From contig NC_087078.1 in the NCBI RefSeq assembly GCF_026151205.1, positions 2,543,675 to 2,607,674 on the forward strand: a stretch of DNA of 64,000 nt, given 5' to 3'. This DNA comes from Bolinopsis microptera (lineage: Eukaryota; Ctenophora; Tentaculata; Lobata; Bolinopsidae). The translations under genes were made by a program, and so were the position numbers. The notes under the pieces were generated by a model. That model saw nothing but the letters and a program-made list of their open reading frames with translations. It ran no database searches and was not told the DNA's origin. Positions within the stretch are counted from its first letter, which is position 1, and every line of letters starts with the position of its first letter. Below, piece after piece: positions 44,813-55,612 of this stretch.

Positions 44813-45691
44813 ATGGACGATATGGAGTTATTAGAGCGTGTGTCAGCTCGCTCTGTGTATTTGACTGAAACGCATCAGGATTTCCAGTCTTGGATTACAG
44901 AACTTGAAGAAGCCTCAAACTGTGATGAATCAGAGTTCTCAGCAGAACAATTTGAAAAACCAGGGAAACCGACTAAGAAAGTTATGTCAAATTTATTGTA
45001 CAGTGTGTACAGGCATATGAAACAATTTGTAGGAGAAGCTGTCAAAATGAAAGAAGATGTGGAGGAGTTGAAGAACTCTCTTATTCGATCTCAAAATTCG
45101 GTGATTAAACTGCAGAGTGAACTTCTTGAGGGCAAATCAAAGCAGTTGGAATATGTTCAGACCACCGTTAAATCTGCCGTTCAGGAAAGTGTACAAGCTG
45201 AGATCAGGTCATACAGTAAAGCTGTTTCGAAGGTCCCGCCGGAAACTGCAATGACAGAACAGAGCTTGAAAAAGGTAGTTCAGAGTGCTGTATCGAAAGA
45301 GGACCGCAGTAGGAATTTGGTCGTGTTTGGTTTAATGGAGACAGATGATGAGAAACTATCCGATAAAGTAGACGAACTGTTTGAACAAATCGAAGTAAAA
45401 CCACGCTATAAAGCTGTCAGGATTGGAAGGACATTAGCCGACAAGACCAGACCTGTCAAAATATCGGTCTCAAATACCAACAATGTCCACGAGATATTAT
45501 TGAAATCGAAAAAACTGAAACTGAGTCAGCACCACAAAACAGTTTTCATTTCTCCGGATCGGTCACCTGAGGAGCAAACCAAACACCATCTGCTGGTATT
45601 GGAAATGAAACAGAAGGCTAAGGACGATTTGAATAGACGCTATTATATCAGAAGTGGTATTATTTGTTGTGAGGACAAGATCCTAGACTAA
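44813..45691 (+). mobile_element. LINE ORF1 protein (CR1/L2-like), ORF2 missing
   Basis: 292 residues: N-terminal part, coiled coil at about 70-115, then an RRM-like domain with DRSRNLVVFGLMETDDE, a VRIGRT strand, RPVKISVSN and VFISPDRSPEEQ. This is the standard plan of ORF1p in CR1/L2-type LINEs of invertebrates, an RNA-binding chaperone. The ORF is intact, but the reverse transcriptase (ORF2) is absent: 130 bases after the stop comes a 3' end with the CATTT repeat at 45826-45848. The copy has thus lost ORF2 or is a non-autonomous derivative. Confidence 0.8.
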
Positions 45692-45848
45692 TTTAAATTA
45701 TTTACGACATTGTCATATTCATTTCCACGCTTGTCTTTTTCACTCACCCTTTAGAGCCGCTCTGACATGGTTAGTAGCTGGCACTTGTGCCGGCAGCTAA
45801 CCATATGGGCGGGATATAAGCACATTATTTCATTTCATTTCATTTCAT
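45692..45848 (+). repeat. LINE 3' end with (CATTT)n tail
   Basis: After the ORF1 stop: a hairpin-like ggcacttgtgccggcagc, then gggcgggatataagcac and a tail cattatttcatttcatttcatttcat. Typical of the 3' end of CR1/L2-type elements. Confidence 0.65.
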
Positions 45849-46266
45849 ACTTCAACATGTTTCGAACTGACGAGTTAAAGTGAAGTTTCCTATTCAAAGA
45901 GCTTTAGAGCTAGCTAACTAGGTATGTCCTGCTCAATAATTATGGAAATATTTAAGGTTTATTTAGTAATATTACGTGGCATGAGACCATTTCACATTTG
46001 ACCGCCATTTCTTTTAGCATTTTTAGTGCCATCGTTATATTTCCTCTGGGAGCTAAAAGTAAAATATTGGTTTGATTTCTTTATTTGCTGAAAAACTAAA
46101 AACATATTGCACCATTTCGGACCTAACAGTTTATTATAACAAAAAAGCATTTCCACAGCGAGCGCAACAAAAATAGAACAAAGAAAACATTTAAAACAAA
46201 TAAAACATTTAAAATTAAAACAAAAGATTTTCCGTGGAGCACTGCATTGCCTCACCCAGCAAAGAC

Positions 46267-46274
46267 TATAAAAA
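46267..46274 (+). promoter_or_regulatory. TATA box of small peptide gene
   Basis: TATAAAAA, 64 bases before the ATG at 46338. Same arrangement as the protease and the 38.7-kb peptide gene. Confidence 0.6.
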
Positions 46275-46337
46275 GGAAGTTTTTCACAGAGAAATTCAGT
46301 TTTCTACTTTAACATTTAACATTTAAGCAATCACAAA

Positions 46338-46806
46338 ATGACGAAGTTGTTTTTGATCGTACTGATGTTTGCCGTCATTTTTATTTGTGATGCAGATGGA
46401 GAGAAAAAGAAAGGGAAAGGAAGGAAGTTTGTTCTCTTCGACAGAGAATTGGAAGGTAAGTGTAAATATAAATTCGTCCGGGTGTTTTATTTGAATAGTT
46501 TTACAAAATCTCGTGATGCAGGCTAGTTGAAGAAATTTGCAAATTAGTAAAAGATTTACTTTTAAAAACAACGCCCAAGTCTAATCTGTCCTTAAAAACA
46601 ATTAACTAAATATCAAGACTTCACTGTAGGTTCTCTTTAGCTTTGATCTTATAGTAATATTAATAATCAATTTATTTAGATCTTCAGCGATTTTTGTTTC
46701 AGATGGTTTGGGAGAAGGAAATACAGCTGGTTCGGATATTGTGATGAAGAGAGATGCTCCTGGCAGGAAAAAAGGGCATGTTTTATTTGACGGAGAAGAA
46801 GAGTAA
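46338..46806 (+). CDS. Small secreted Lys-rich peptide precursor with an internal repeat
   Basis: Two exons: 46338-46455 and 46703-46806 (TAA), phases agree, 73 residues. A clear signal peptide (MTKLFLIVLMFAVIFICDA) is followed by a basic segment. The motif GRKFVLFDRELE recurs as GRKKGHVLFDGEEE at the C-terminus, so two related units are separated by a linker with a dibasic KR (VMKRDAPGRKK). Candidate processing sites are KKK, KR and RKK. It has a TATA box at 46267 and AATAAA at 46845-46850. It could be a neuropeptide, an antimicrobial or a structural peptide precursor; no family recognised. Confidence 0.65.
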
Positions 46807-47351
46807 CTGTAAAATTGTTTTTGAAACAAGAATCACAATATCGTAATAAATCAGCCGGTTGGTAGAAATAATCTCTAGAAAATTGGACTGATTTATATTC
46901 ATTGTTTGGTTTTATATTTATTTGCAAATCTCGTAAATACATAAAATATTGCAGTTTCACTTAGTTTGGTTAATTGAAGTACTGGAAGTCAAAATTGCCG
47001 AAAAAATGGAAAAATCATAATTTCTAATTTTTTGTCCCATTTTCAGTTTTCTAAGACGAAATTTCCCCGACCGAAATTTTACAGTTTTTACCGAATTTTT
47101 CTCCACAAACCAATTAGTCACTCACCTATAGATGGCACATAACACAATTGAGGTGCTGGAAGTTTGATTCCGGTCGGAGGAAGCTTCCTACAGAAAGTTT
47201 AACAAAACGAAAATTCATATTTTCCAAATTCTGTCCCATTTTCAGATATGAAATTGAAAATGTCTGAGCAGTAATTTGCCAGATTTTATGGACTTTTTGC
47301 CCAGTGACCAATTAGTCAGTTAACTGAGGATGGTATGACACCAAATTGAGG

Positions 47352-48638
47352 GGTATAGGACGCAGCGGCGGAAGTCACTGCGGCGGTGTACAGTCCGGCG
47401 GAGGACGGTACAGCGGAGGACGGTACGGCGGTAGTTTCCAAAAAGGTTGGACGGTACGGCGGATCACATGACACCCACTTTACTTTGGACAGTACGGCGG
47501 TACTACTACTACTAATTACTAAACTGTACCTATAAGATAGACCTAGCACTGCTAATATAACAAAATCGATTAGCTTTAAAAAGGTCTATTTTCCTCTTTG
47601 TTACTTCGAAATTAATTTTAATTAAAATTAAATTTGATAAAGTTTAATATATACATTGTGATTACTAAGAGCAGTTCTTGTTCCACTTTCTGGTTCGTAT
47701 CAGATCGCGTCCGGTCTGCACAACGGTGGTTAAGCGAGTGCACGATGAGCTTGTTACGGTGAGATCTCATATCACTGCGCCGAGATGCAATGGGTAATAA
47801 CAAGGGCATGAGAACACGTCACGAGGGATCAAATCCAGGAATCTGATCAACCGTAGCCAAGAAGAGAGGTTGCTCAGTGAAACGTAGATAATGATAGAGG
47901 CAAACAGTATATAAAGCGGATCAAAGTTGAGGAGATTATCTCATTAGCACTACCATCTCCACTCTCCAGTACTGCAACACAGTGCCGACATAGCTGACCC
48001 AACCATCTACAATTTCATCACAGCACTTCAGATGGAGCAGAGTTCAACAGATGGGAAGCACGCAGTCTACCTGGTCGGAGAGAACCCACCGAAGAGGAAG
48101 AAAGCTCACAGCGATAAGGACAGGAGGATTCACCGCATCGTGCAGAACTACCACTCTTACGAAGAGGATGTCTTGACTTACCTGGATCTGCTCAGAAGTG
48201 TTACGTGAATTATTGATTGCTGTAACTTCTTGATAATGATTTGTGGGATTTAGATATTGCTATTGAGTGTGTCAAGTTATATTAACTTTTTGATTTTCAA
48301 CAACTCAATATTCTCGATTTACATTGTCTGCAAAGCCCTGAATAAAAAAAATGAACAACTAAACTAACAAGAATTATACAAAATGATAAAGAGAAAATAA
48401 AAAATAACTTATAATGCGAATCTAGAACAAAACTTAGAAACAAGTTGAATGTGTAAGTTCTGTCTTAGGTACAGTTTCTAGTAGTAGTACCGCCGTACTG
48501 TCCAAAGTAAAGTGGGTGTCATGTGACCCGTCGTACCGTCCAACCTTTTTGGAAACTACCGCCGTACCGTCCTCCGCTCTACCGTCCTCCGCTGTACCGT
48601 CCACCGCCGCAGTGACTTCCGCCGCAGTGACCGGTTCC
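47352..48638 (+). mobile_element. Mutator-like (MULE) element with long TIRs and 11-bp target duplication
   Basis: 1.29 kb. Long inverted ends (about 47352-47515 and 48480-48638) share gcggcggaagtcactgcggc, gacggtacggcgg and ccactttactttggacagtac in inverse order. Both sides are flanked by the identical 11 bases CCAAATTGAGG (47341-47351 and 48639-48649), the length expected for MULEs. Inside, a short plus-strand frame (47996-48208) encodes the C-terminal end of a MULE/FLYWCH-type transposase. A deleted, non-autonomous copy. Confidence 0.85.
47996..48208 (+). pseudogene. MULE transposase C-terminal fragment
   Basis: 70 codons: DPTIYNFITALQMEQSSTDG, LVGENPPKRKK, then DKDRRIHRIVQNYHSYEEDV and a stop. 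This is the tail pattern of MULE transposases with FLYWCH fingers (xPTIWxFIxxLxxEQ ... GxxPPKKRK ... Y...DYL). The catalytic DDE part is gone. Confidence 0.75.
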
Positions 48639-48856
48639 CCAAATTGAGGTACTGGAAGCCAAAATTGCCGAAAAAATGGAAAAATCATATTTTCTAATTT
48701 TTTGTCCCATTTTCAGTTTTTTTAAACGAAATTTCCCCGACCAAAATTTTACAGTTTTTACCGAATTTTTCTCCACAAACCAATTAGTCACTCAACTATA
48801 GATGGCACATAACACAATTGAGGTGCTGGAAGTTTGATTCCGGTCGGAGGAAGCTT

Positions 48857-49711
48857 TTGACCATTGTTAATGGTCTGGCCTAAGATGAGAAGTATGTATC
48901 ATACGTACTTTTCAAAGTATCGTACAAGTACGTACTTTTAAAATACTGCGGAAAAGTATGCAGATACAATAATGTAGTGCACGTGTCGGCACGTGTCAAA
49001 CTTTCGCACGGTTTTTAAAATTTGGATTCGTTGCAGAATCTACAAAATCCTATGTTGTATTGGAGATACTATAGCCCACAGAGTTATGAGGTTCTCCATT
49101 TGATCGCTAGAAAAGTTTTTAGTGTTCTGACTTCTTCCTCAGTCTGTGAACAAAATTTTAGAGACATGGAGTATATCTACTGCAGTAGAAGACTACGCAC
49201 TAAGCCTGAGAGATTCAACAAATTGATCTACATCTACTCTAATGCAAAACTAAAACGTTAAAGCTGAAAGTAAATTTGATCTGTTGAAATGATGATGCTA
49301 GAAAGTTCATTGTTTTTTGTTTTGATGAAATGATGAAGCTTATTAAACTTTCTTTGTTATCTGCGATTGAGTGTTTCTATTATCTCCACGAATATGGCTT
49401 TCAAAACCATCATGACAATTAAATTTCAATCGTGGAAGTCGGGAGTTTCCAATAAATAAAACGTCGGATTTAAAAAACGTTACATCGCGCCTGTGAAAAT
49501 AAGTTTGAAAATTTTTTGAATCGTACACTGAGGTATCATACGTACTTTTCAAAATAAAGTACAAGTACGTACTTTTCGCCCGGTATCATACATACTTCTC
49601 ATCTTAGGGTCTGGCCCGGCGCGCGCTACTTCGTAGCACTTGCCATGCGTTTCGAGAAGAACGCAGCGCGCGCGCTACTTCGAAGAAATTTAGACGAGTA
49701 ACATCCGTCAA
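48857..49711. mobile_element. Small TTGAC-ended element with 9-bp target duplication, host of the hAT copy
   Basis: Starts ttgaccattgttaatgg and ends agtaacatccgtcaa. AGGAAGCTT flanks both sides (48848-48856, 49712-49720). Without the nested hAT copy it is only ~120 bases. Its inner part (gcgcgctacttcg, gaagaaatttagacgagtaacat) also occurs in the repeat block near 29.9-30.0 kb. Confidence 0.65.
48881..49608 (+). mobile_element. hAT-type element, deleted, with transposase C-terminus
   Basis: Inverted ends taagatgagaagtatgtatc and its inverse at 49589-49606, with the 8-base direct repeat GTCTGGCC on both sides (48873-48880, 49609-49616), the length expected for hAT. The frame 49022-49261 encodes the hAT dimerisation domain (NPMLYWRYYSPQSYEVL, then SSSVCEQNFRDME and SRRLRTKPERFNKLIYI). 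Rest of the transposase absent. It is nested in the TTGAC element, itself nested in the tandem repeat. Confidence 0.8.
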
Positions 49712-50060
49712 AGGAAGCTTCCTACAGAAAGTTTAACAAAACGAAAATTCATATTTTCCAAATTCTGTCCCATTTTCAGATATGAAAATTTCTGAGCAGT
49801 AATTTGCCAGATTTTATGGACTTTTTGCCCAGTGACCAATTAGTCAGTTAACTGAGGATGGTATGACACCAAATTGAGGTACTGGAAGTCAAAATTGCCG
49901 AAAAAATGGAAAAATCATGTTCTCCCATTTTCAGTTTTGAAGACGAAATTTCCCCGACCGAAATTTCACAGTTTTGACCGAATTTTTCTCCACAAACCAA
50001 TTAGTCACTCAACTATAGATGGCACATAACACAATCGAGGTGCTGGAAGTTTGATCCCGG

Positions 50061-50626
50061 TCGAACTTTGGCTCGGCCTTCGGGTCTCTACTGCAAATGT
50101 AACGATTATGTCGAAATAAAATTCTTTGTTTGAAAAAACAACATAATTAACTTTTTAAATAACTACTATAATTTTCTGAACCACAGGTACAATTTATATG
50201 TTTATGGAATTAAATCAAATTTAAAGAAAAGATTTGATAAAAGATTTGAAGCAACACTTTTAACTTTAAGTTCGGAATTCTAACATTCAAGTAAGTTTTG
50301 CTAAGTAACGCACACAATGTTATTGTATATCAAGTAAAATTAAGAAATAAGTTCAAGTAATTAAATAAATAATAAAAATATGATAAAAAGTATTTAAAAG
50401 AGTTTAACGTCAATTGAAGTATAAACATTAACAAGTCTGAAGGAATGAGTAAATTGTCCAAAAAAGCAATCTTTATGTCATTCCCTGATTTTAAAAAACA
50501 TCGATATCTTAAGTCCAATACCATGCTGCATCACATTTACTGTAGCTCTGTAGCTCCAGGTAGTCTTTCAGGTAGTCAAGCTGTGTTCTTTGAAGAACAC
50601 ACAATTATTACAGAGCGGGAGATGGT
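50061..50626. other. No gene seen
   Basis: AT-rich stretch between the tandem repeat and the 3' end of the F-box gene. Short ORFs only. Confidence 0.5.
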
Positions 50627-53600
50627 TCAAGTTGACCCTGACATCCTGTGCAATCTGTTAGTCATAGCAAACTGTCTCGGGGACATAAGATCAAAGTACT
50701 TTAACATCTTGGTGGTCTTGGGAGAGCAGCCCAGGTCTCTGTTATAAGCGATCTGTAAGTCAGGTAGTTGAGCAGCCACAGCGAGCAGGTCCTCCTCTCG
50801 GATACGAGAGCAGGATATTACGTTCAGATGGGCTAGGGAGGGGGTGTAGAGGGGGATTAGGGCCACCAAGTCACACAACTTTGGGACGCTCTGTAGTTTT
50901 AGTACCTGTTAAGATTTCATCAGTATGCTAAAAGTCATCCGTGCGGTACTTTCAAAACGTGCTTGAAATGACACAAAAACGCTGTTCATTGTATGAACAG
51001 GATATTTAGTAACCTGGAGTTGAGAGGGATTTTAACTGAAATTCAGGAAATTTAAGTTTGACCCATATCTATAATCTCTGAAATTTCTGTGCAATTCTAA
51101 GAAGAATTACGTGAGTTATTAAAGGGTTGCGTGTGGGCAGTTACTTCTGAGCCACCCTGTATATTGTAACCTGAAGTTGAGAGACTCTCTCCAAGAAGCA
51201 GATCATACCATCGTCCGTAACATTCCTGCACCAGGAAATGTTCAGATCAGTTAGGTTGGGACAACTCCTACCAATAGCTGTCAGACTCACATCGTCCAGC
51301 CCGCCTGATAGGGTAGTAATGATAAAATCAGAATAATCTATATTATAGTTCGCAAGTTTCTCTTTGTCTGTCTGTCCGACCGCCCTAATATAAGTATAAC
51401 CCAATCGCTAAATGAAGCATAATTTGCTAAAACACTAACCCTTACGAGAAATTAATTAACCTTATAAGTTATTGTATCACGTGGTGACCCCTACTGTCGC
51501 TTCACCCCTGTAGAGTTTCTACGATACAGGGGGAGCCGCGCACTCGTGCGCGGCGGGTCATACAACGTATGACAAATAAGTTATAATATAAGATTAATCA
51601 ATTTCTCGTAAGGGTTAGGGTTCTCATATGGTCATGCCACGTCACCACGTGATCGAAACAGTTTTTCGCCGATAACTCGCCAGGGGAGTATTTTAACCCC
51701 ATGTCTGTCCATGTCATGTGGGGTTATTCGGAATTAGCGTATTCAAAGTACTTAGTACATCGATTAATTGAGGTTTCAACGATCAATAACCCCTTTATAA
51801 ATACCTCGAAGCTCCAGTACACAGTAGTATTAAAATTCAATCAGACTGCAAGTCATAAGTACTTAATACTTATCTATATTTTAATGCTAACTTTTAACTA
51901 ACTTACCAGTACCATTGCTAACTGCACACTAGTTATTTTGAGAGACTATCAGTATCACTAAGGGCGACTGACATGTTTTCAAGAGGCTTCCACTTAAATA
52001 AATGTAAATTAACAGTAATATAATATAACTTAGCAGACACAACGGGGTCAGGTCTGGAACAGATAATTGCTAGACCTCACGTGACCAAAGTGACCATCAG
52101 AGAGCACTTCTAAAGCTCCCTCACGAAAAGGTGTCTCAATACATCAACTACTCGACTACTCGAGTAAGGTGCTCATCAACGAAATCTATTTACCCAAGTT
52201 CATTTAATGGTCACTTACTTAAGCTTTGCGTGGTAACCATGATGCTCAGATATGGTTTGATGTTCTGTTATATTAGAAATAATAGGAATACAACTTTTGG
52301 CAACTACGATTAACGGTTTGAAAAAAATCGATATATATTTCAATATTGATTTACCGCGTTTATATTAAAAATCGTAATTAAAAATAACCATCGTTAAAAT
52401 ATAATCATTTAGGATCAAGTACAGATATTTTTCCGTTTTGTGGATAAATATTGAATATATTAATATTTTTCGATCCATTACGCCCCTCAGATATAGTTAC
52501 TCGAAAAAACACTAATAATCGCTTTGCTGAAGTATATGTCGATCAAATTTGAATCGATTACGGTCATGATCGATTACATTTCCAAACCGTTTATCGTAGC
52601 TACTAAGATGAAAGTTTTCTTGGTTCTCCTGTTGATTCTGCCTGCTGTGCTGGCTTGGACTACCCCCTCTCGCTCCCGGACCCGAGCCGAATTGTAAGCG
52701 GTACCACAAGCTTTTATTCAATCCTGGCAAATGTTTCAAGGAGGGAAAATACCCAGATTTCCTACCATGTGAGGCAGGAAAGACAACGAAGCAAGCCTGG
52801 AAATCTAAATGCGGGAGGGCGTGGAGGAAGTTACAGAAGTATTATAGACGTTACTCTTCCTGTAACGACCCTCGGCAGATATGCAAGGAATCCGCTTAAG
52901 ATACTGCTCTTTTAACTGAAGGACGTGCAATTTTGCACCTCTGGTTTTGAGATGGACGATAAGATACTCTTTAAAGTTTTCTTAATTTTAATGGCTTACT
53001 CCAAAGGATGAATATTTGGTAATTAATGAACGTATTTTAATCAATATTCTGTTATTCTATAGATAACTATTTACGCATTTAAAAATATAATATTGTTTAA
53101 CCGACTATTACTATCAGTCTCTAAACCGTATCACCGTAAAACTTCGCCGAAGTATGATCTGAAAAGTGACGATCAGCTCTCGAAGAGCTCTACTGAGAAG
53201 CTTTAATAAAGGTCATACAGATCATTTGGATAAGAATACTCACTGCACTCGGTGATTTCCACTATTCTCATGAAATGATGAGGTCTGGAGAAGGCTCCAA
53301 CAAACCCGGTAGTGGAGAAGGAATGAGCTCGAGTCAGAGACAACTCTTCTAAGTATAGGAGACTGTGGAAGTCAAGGATAGCGTCGTCAGTTAGATTGTC
53401 ACAGTACTGAATACGCAGTCTTCGTAGATACCGTAGCTGGAATTGGGGGGTTCAATTGGGAAATGGGAGGATATCGATGTGCACATGGGAGAGTATTTCA
53501 ATAAATGCTCATTGATGACAATGAGCATTACAAAGTAATCAATAATCATGACGTCACATTACAAAGTAATGATGACGTCACATATTCACCTCAGATAACA

Positions 53601-55612
53601 TCTCGACACCCTCGTCAGTCAAATTGCCCCCATCGAGCTGAAGATCTGTAATCGTGTTGCACTTTTTAGTAACTATCCTGAAAATATGTCAACTTCAGTC
53701 CGATATTATCCCAAATATCCCAAATATGCCAACTATACTATCTACAGAGAAACAAGACACGACAGTTATTAACTGTTAAGGTTTCCGCGTGTCTCAAAGT
53801 TACTAAATAACCTCCTTCAGCAACCTGTCTTTCCAATTTTAGAGGACGGATATTTCATTAAAAACTGAGTGATTTAGTTAAGTCATCTTTATTTTATTAT
53901 TTGGAGAAGTTCCAGATGGTGGTCGTCTCATTCTAAACAGTAATCTTAGCGGTTTATGTAGTTAAGTCATATCTATTTGAATTTTGGAGAAGTTCCAGAT
54001 TAGGCCATACTGCTAGTAACAGTCTTACTAGCAGTTAGACCTTAGTAAGAGTTAAGACTGGTTCGAGTTTGGGTTTTGGAAGCATGACAAAAAAATAGGT
54101 ATTTCTAATTCCCTGCCCAGAAACTATTTTTATGAGAATCAGACGACTTGTTACTAAGATACTGTATGGCCTATTATCAATTAAAAAGCTTATAAATTAT
54201 AGCCTAAACATACAGCCGATTATACTTGGCCAATGCACGCTTACCAATAATGATAACCAATAATAATAACTCACATCTCAATAACTTCGTCATGTAAAGA
54301 CAACACTCCATCACATAGAACTGAATTAAGTTTTGGTAGAAAGGATGTCATAGCGTTTACTCCGAAATCTGTAACAGTCTCACACTCCGAGAAATTCAGA
54401 TGTCTCAATTTCCTGCATCCTGGATGATGAAAGGGAATTAACTTTTGCAAAGGTATTTTGTGAAATAAAAACGTCATTTAAACCAAAAGATAAACTTGTT
54501 AAACTTAAAGCCCAAAGGCCGAAGGTAATATATATAGTTGGATAATCCATATTAAACACCTGTTAGAATGAGAACACACTCGTTATCGAATCCAGTACAC
54601 CCGTTCACATTGAGATGTCTCAGTTTCTTACAGAATTGGACAATGGTACTAACAATTCTGGAATTAACCTGGAAATGAAACTCGTTACGGTAACCGGTAT
54701 GCTCTCACTATATACTCTAAACATTCAACTTTTCCCTTGGATACTGCATACTATAAAGCATTATATATTTCCTATTAATTATAATTTTCCCATATTAGCA
54801 AAGCATAAAACATGTCCAGTGTCCACTGAAGAGTTTAAAACTTGCCTGTGGACAATGGCTCAGATCCAGCGCTCTCAGGTTCTTGAGATGAAACACGCAC
54901 CAAATCATGCTTCTCTCACTCAAGTCCCTCCTGTATCTGAGAATTAGTTTCCTTGTGGAGCAGTGAAGCCACACTATTCTCCTGAGCTGGTTCTCAGATA
55001 CCTCAAGGATTACAAATTGTTATAGTCAAATCGTTATAGTCAAAATAATATAATGGTCGTATAAAGTAAATTATTATGGAATGCATAATTCCAGCGAATG
55101 GTATACGCTTTTTGAAAACATTGTGTAGTATTAGTAAGAAGGGTTCTTTATTTAGCTATGTTTTTACCTCGTGATGATGGTGAAGATCCAAGGTGTCCCA
55201 TACTTTAGAGTCGTAGGAGAGGTTCCTCCATTTCCTGCAGACTAGAGGGGTTTGACCCACCAACTCCTGGAACCAATTGTTATTCGATTAACTGGGAGCT
55301 TGTTTTTAAATGAGGGGGTTTGTGGCGGAATGTTTAGTCGGTTTTGTAGAAAAGACTTCACACATTAATAACATCAGATAACACACCACAAAAATTAAAA
55401 ACAGCACATCACTAGCGTTTATAGTGCTCATCTTAATTGTTGAGGTAGGGTGAGTAGAATACAAACAACACCACAAACCCCATATTAACCACCCGAAACC
55501 ACCAAGTAATATGCATAACAAACCACACACAAACCACATTACGTACCACAGGGGAGAGGTAGCCAAATACTTTAACAAGTAGCTCGTCCGAGAGAGTCCG
55601 TATTGTAACCAT
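50627..55612 (-). CDS. F-box / leucine-rich-repeat protein (FBXL type)
   Basis: Substrate-recognition subunit of an SCF ubiquitin ligase. Nine exons: 55547-55612 (ATG), 55168-55266, 54846-55001, 54560-54668, 54275-54419, 53590-53677, 53244-53436, 51171-51304, 50627-50905 (TGA). All phases agree; 422 residues. The F-box is at the start (LSDELLVKVFGYLSP, then PLVCRKWRNLSYDSKVWDTL), which binds Skp1. Cys-containing LRRs follow: LRALDLSHCP, LRHLNVNGCTGF, LRHLNFSECETVTDFGV, LRRLRIQYCDNLTDDAI, LTDLNISWCRNVTDDGM, LAHLNVISCSRI. The third intron uses a GC donor (CCACAG/gcaagt at 54846). A small secreted-protein gene lies on the other strand in intron 7. Which FBXL it matches is unclear; substrate unknown. 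Confidence 0.88.
51437..51760. repeat. Repeat related to the 30-31 kb block, with inverted ends
   Basis: aacccttacgagaaattaat (51437) is matched inverted by atttctcgtaagggtt (to 51616). Between them lies a GC hairpin with cccctgtag and gagccgcgcactcgtgcgcggcgggtca, whose inverse occurs at 31046-31115. The part after 51640 (cacgtgatcg, ccaggggagtattttaac, ttattcggaat) resembles 30430-30505. In intron 7 of the F-box gene. Confidence 0.6.
52608..52899 (+). pseudogene. Small Cys- and Lys-rich secreted protein, frameshifted
   Basis: ATG at 52608 starts a good signal peptide (MKVFLVLLLILPAVLAW), but this frame stops at 52695. A second plus-strand frame, offset by one base, runs open across that point from before 52693 to TAA at 52897. 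It encodes about 68 residues rich in Lys and Arg with six cysteines (CKRYHK, GKCFKEG, LPCEAG, SKCGRAW, SSCNDP, ICKESA). The two parts look like one secreted protein split by a 1-base shift near a C/T-rich run at 52670-52680. It may be a pseudogene, an assembly error or a false join. No family recognised. It lies in intron 7 of the F-box gene, antisense to it. Confidence 0.5.

Larger units (their letters stand above)
46975..50060. repeat. ~370-bp tandem repeat broken by transposons
   Basis: The unit starts at tactggaagtcaaaattgcc and includes cacaattgaggtgctggaag, cctacagaaagtttaac and accaaattgagg. Copy 1 is about 46975-47351. Copy 2 is 48650-49870, split by an insertion at 48857-49711. Copy 3 (partial) is about 49880-50060. 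A Mutator-like element separates copies 1 and 2. Copies remain very similar. No coding function. Confidence 0.8.
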
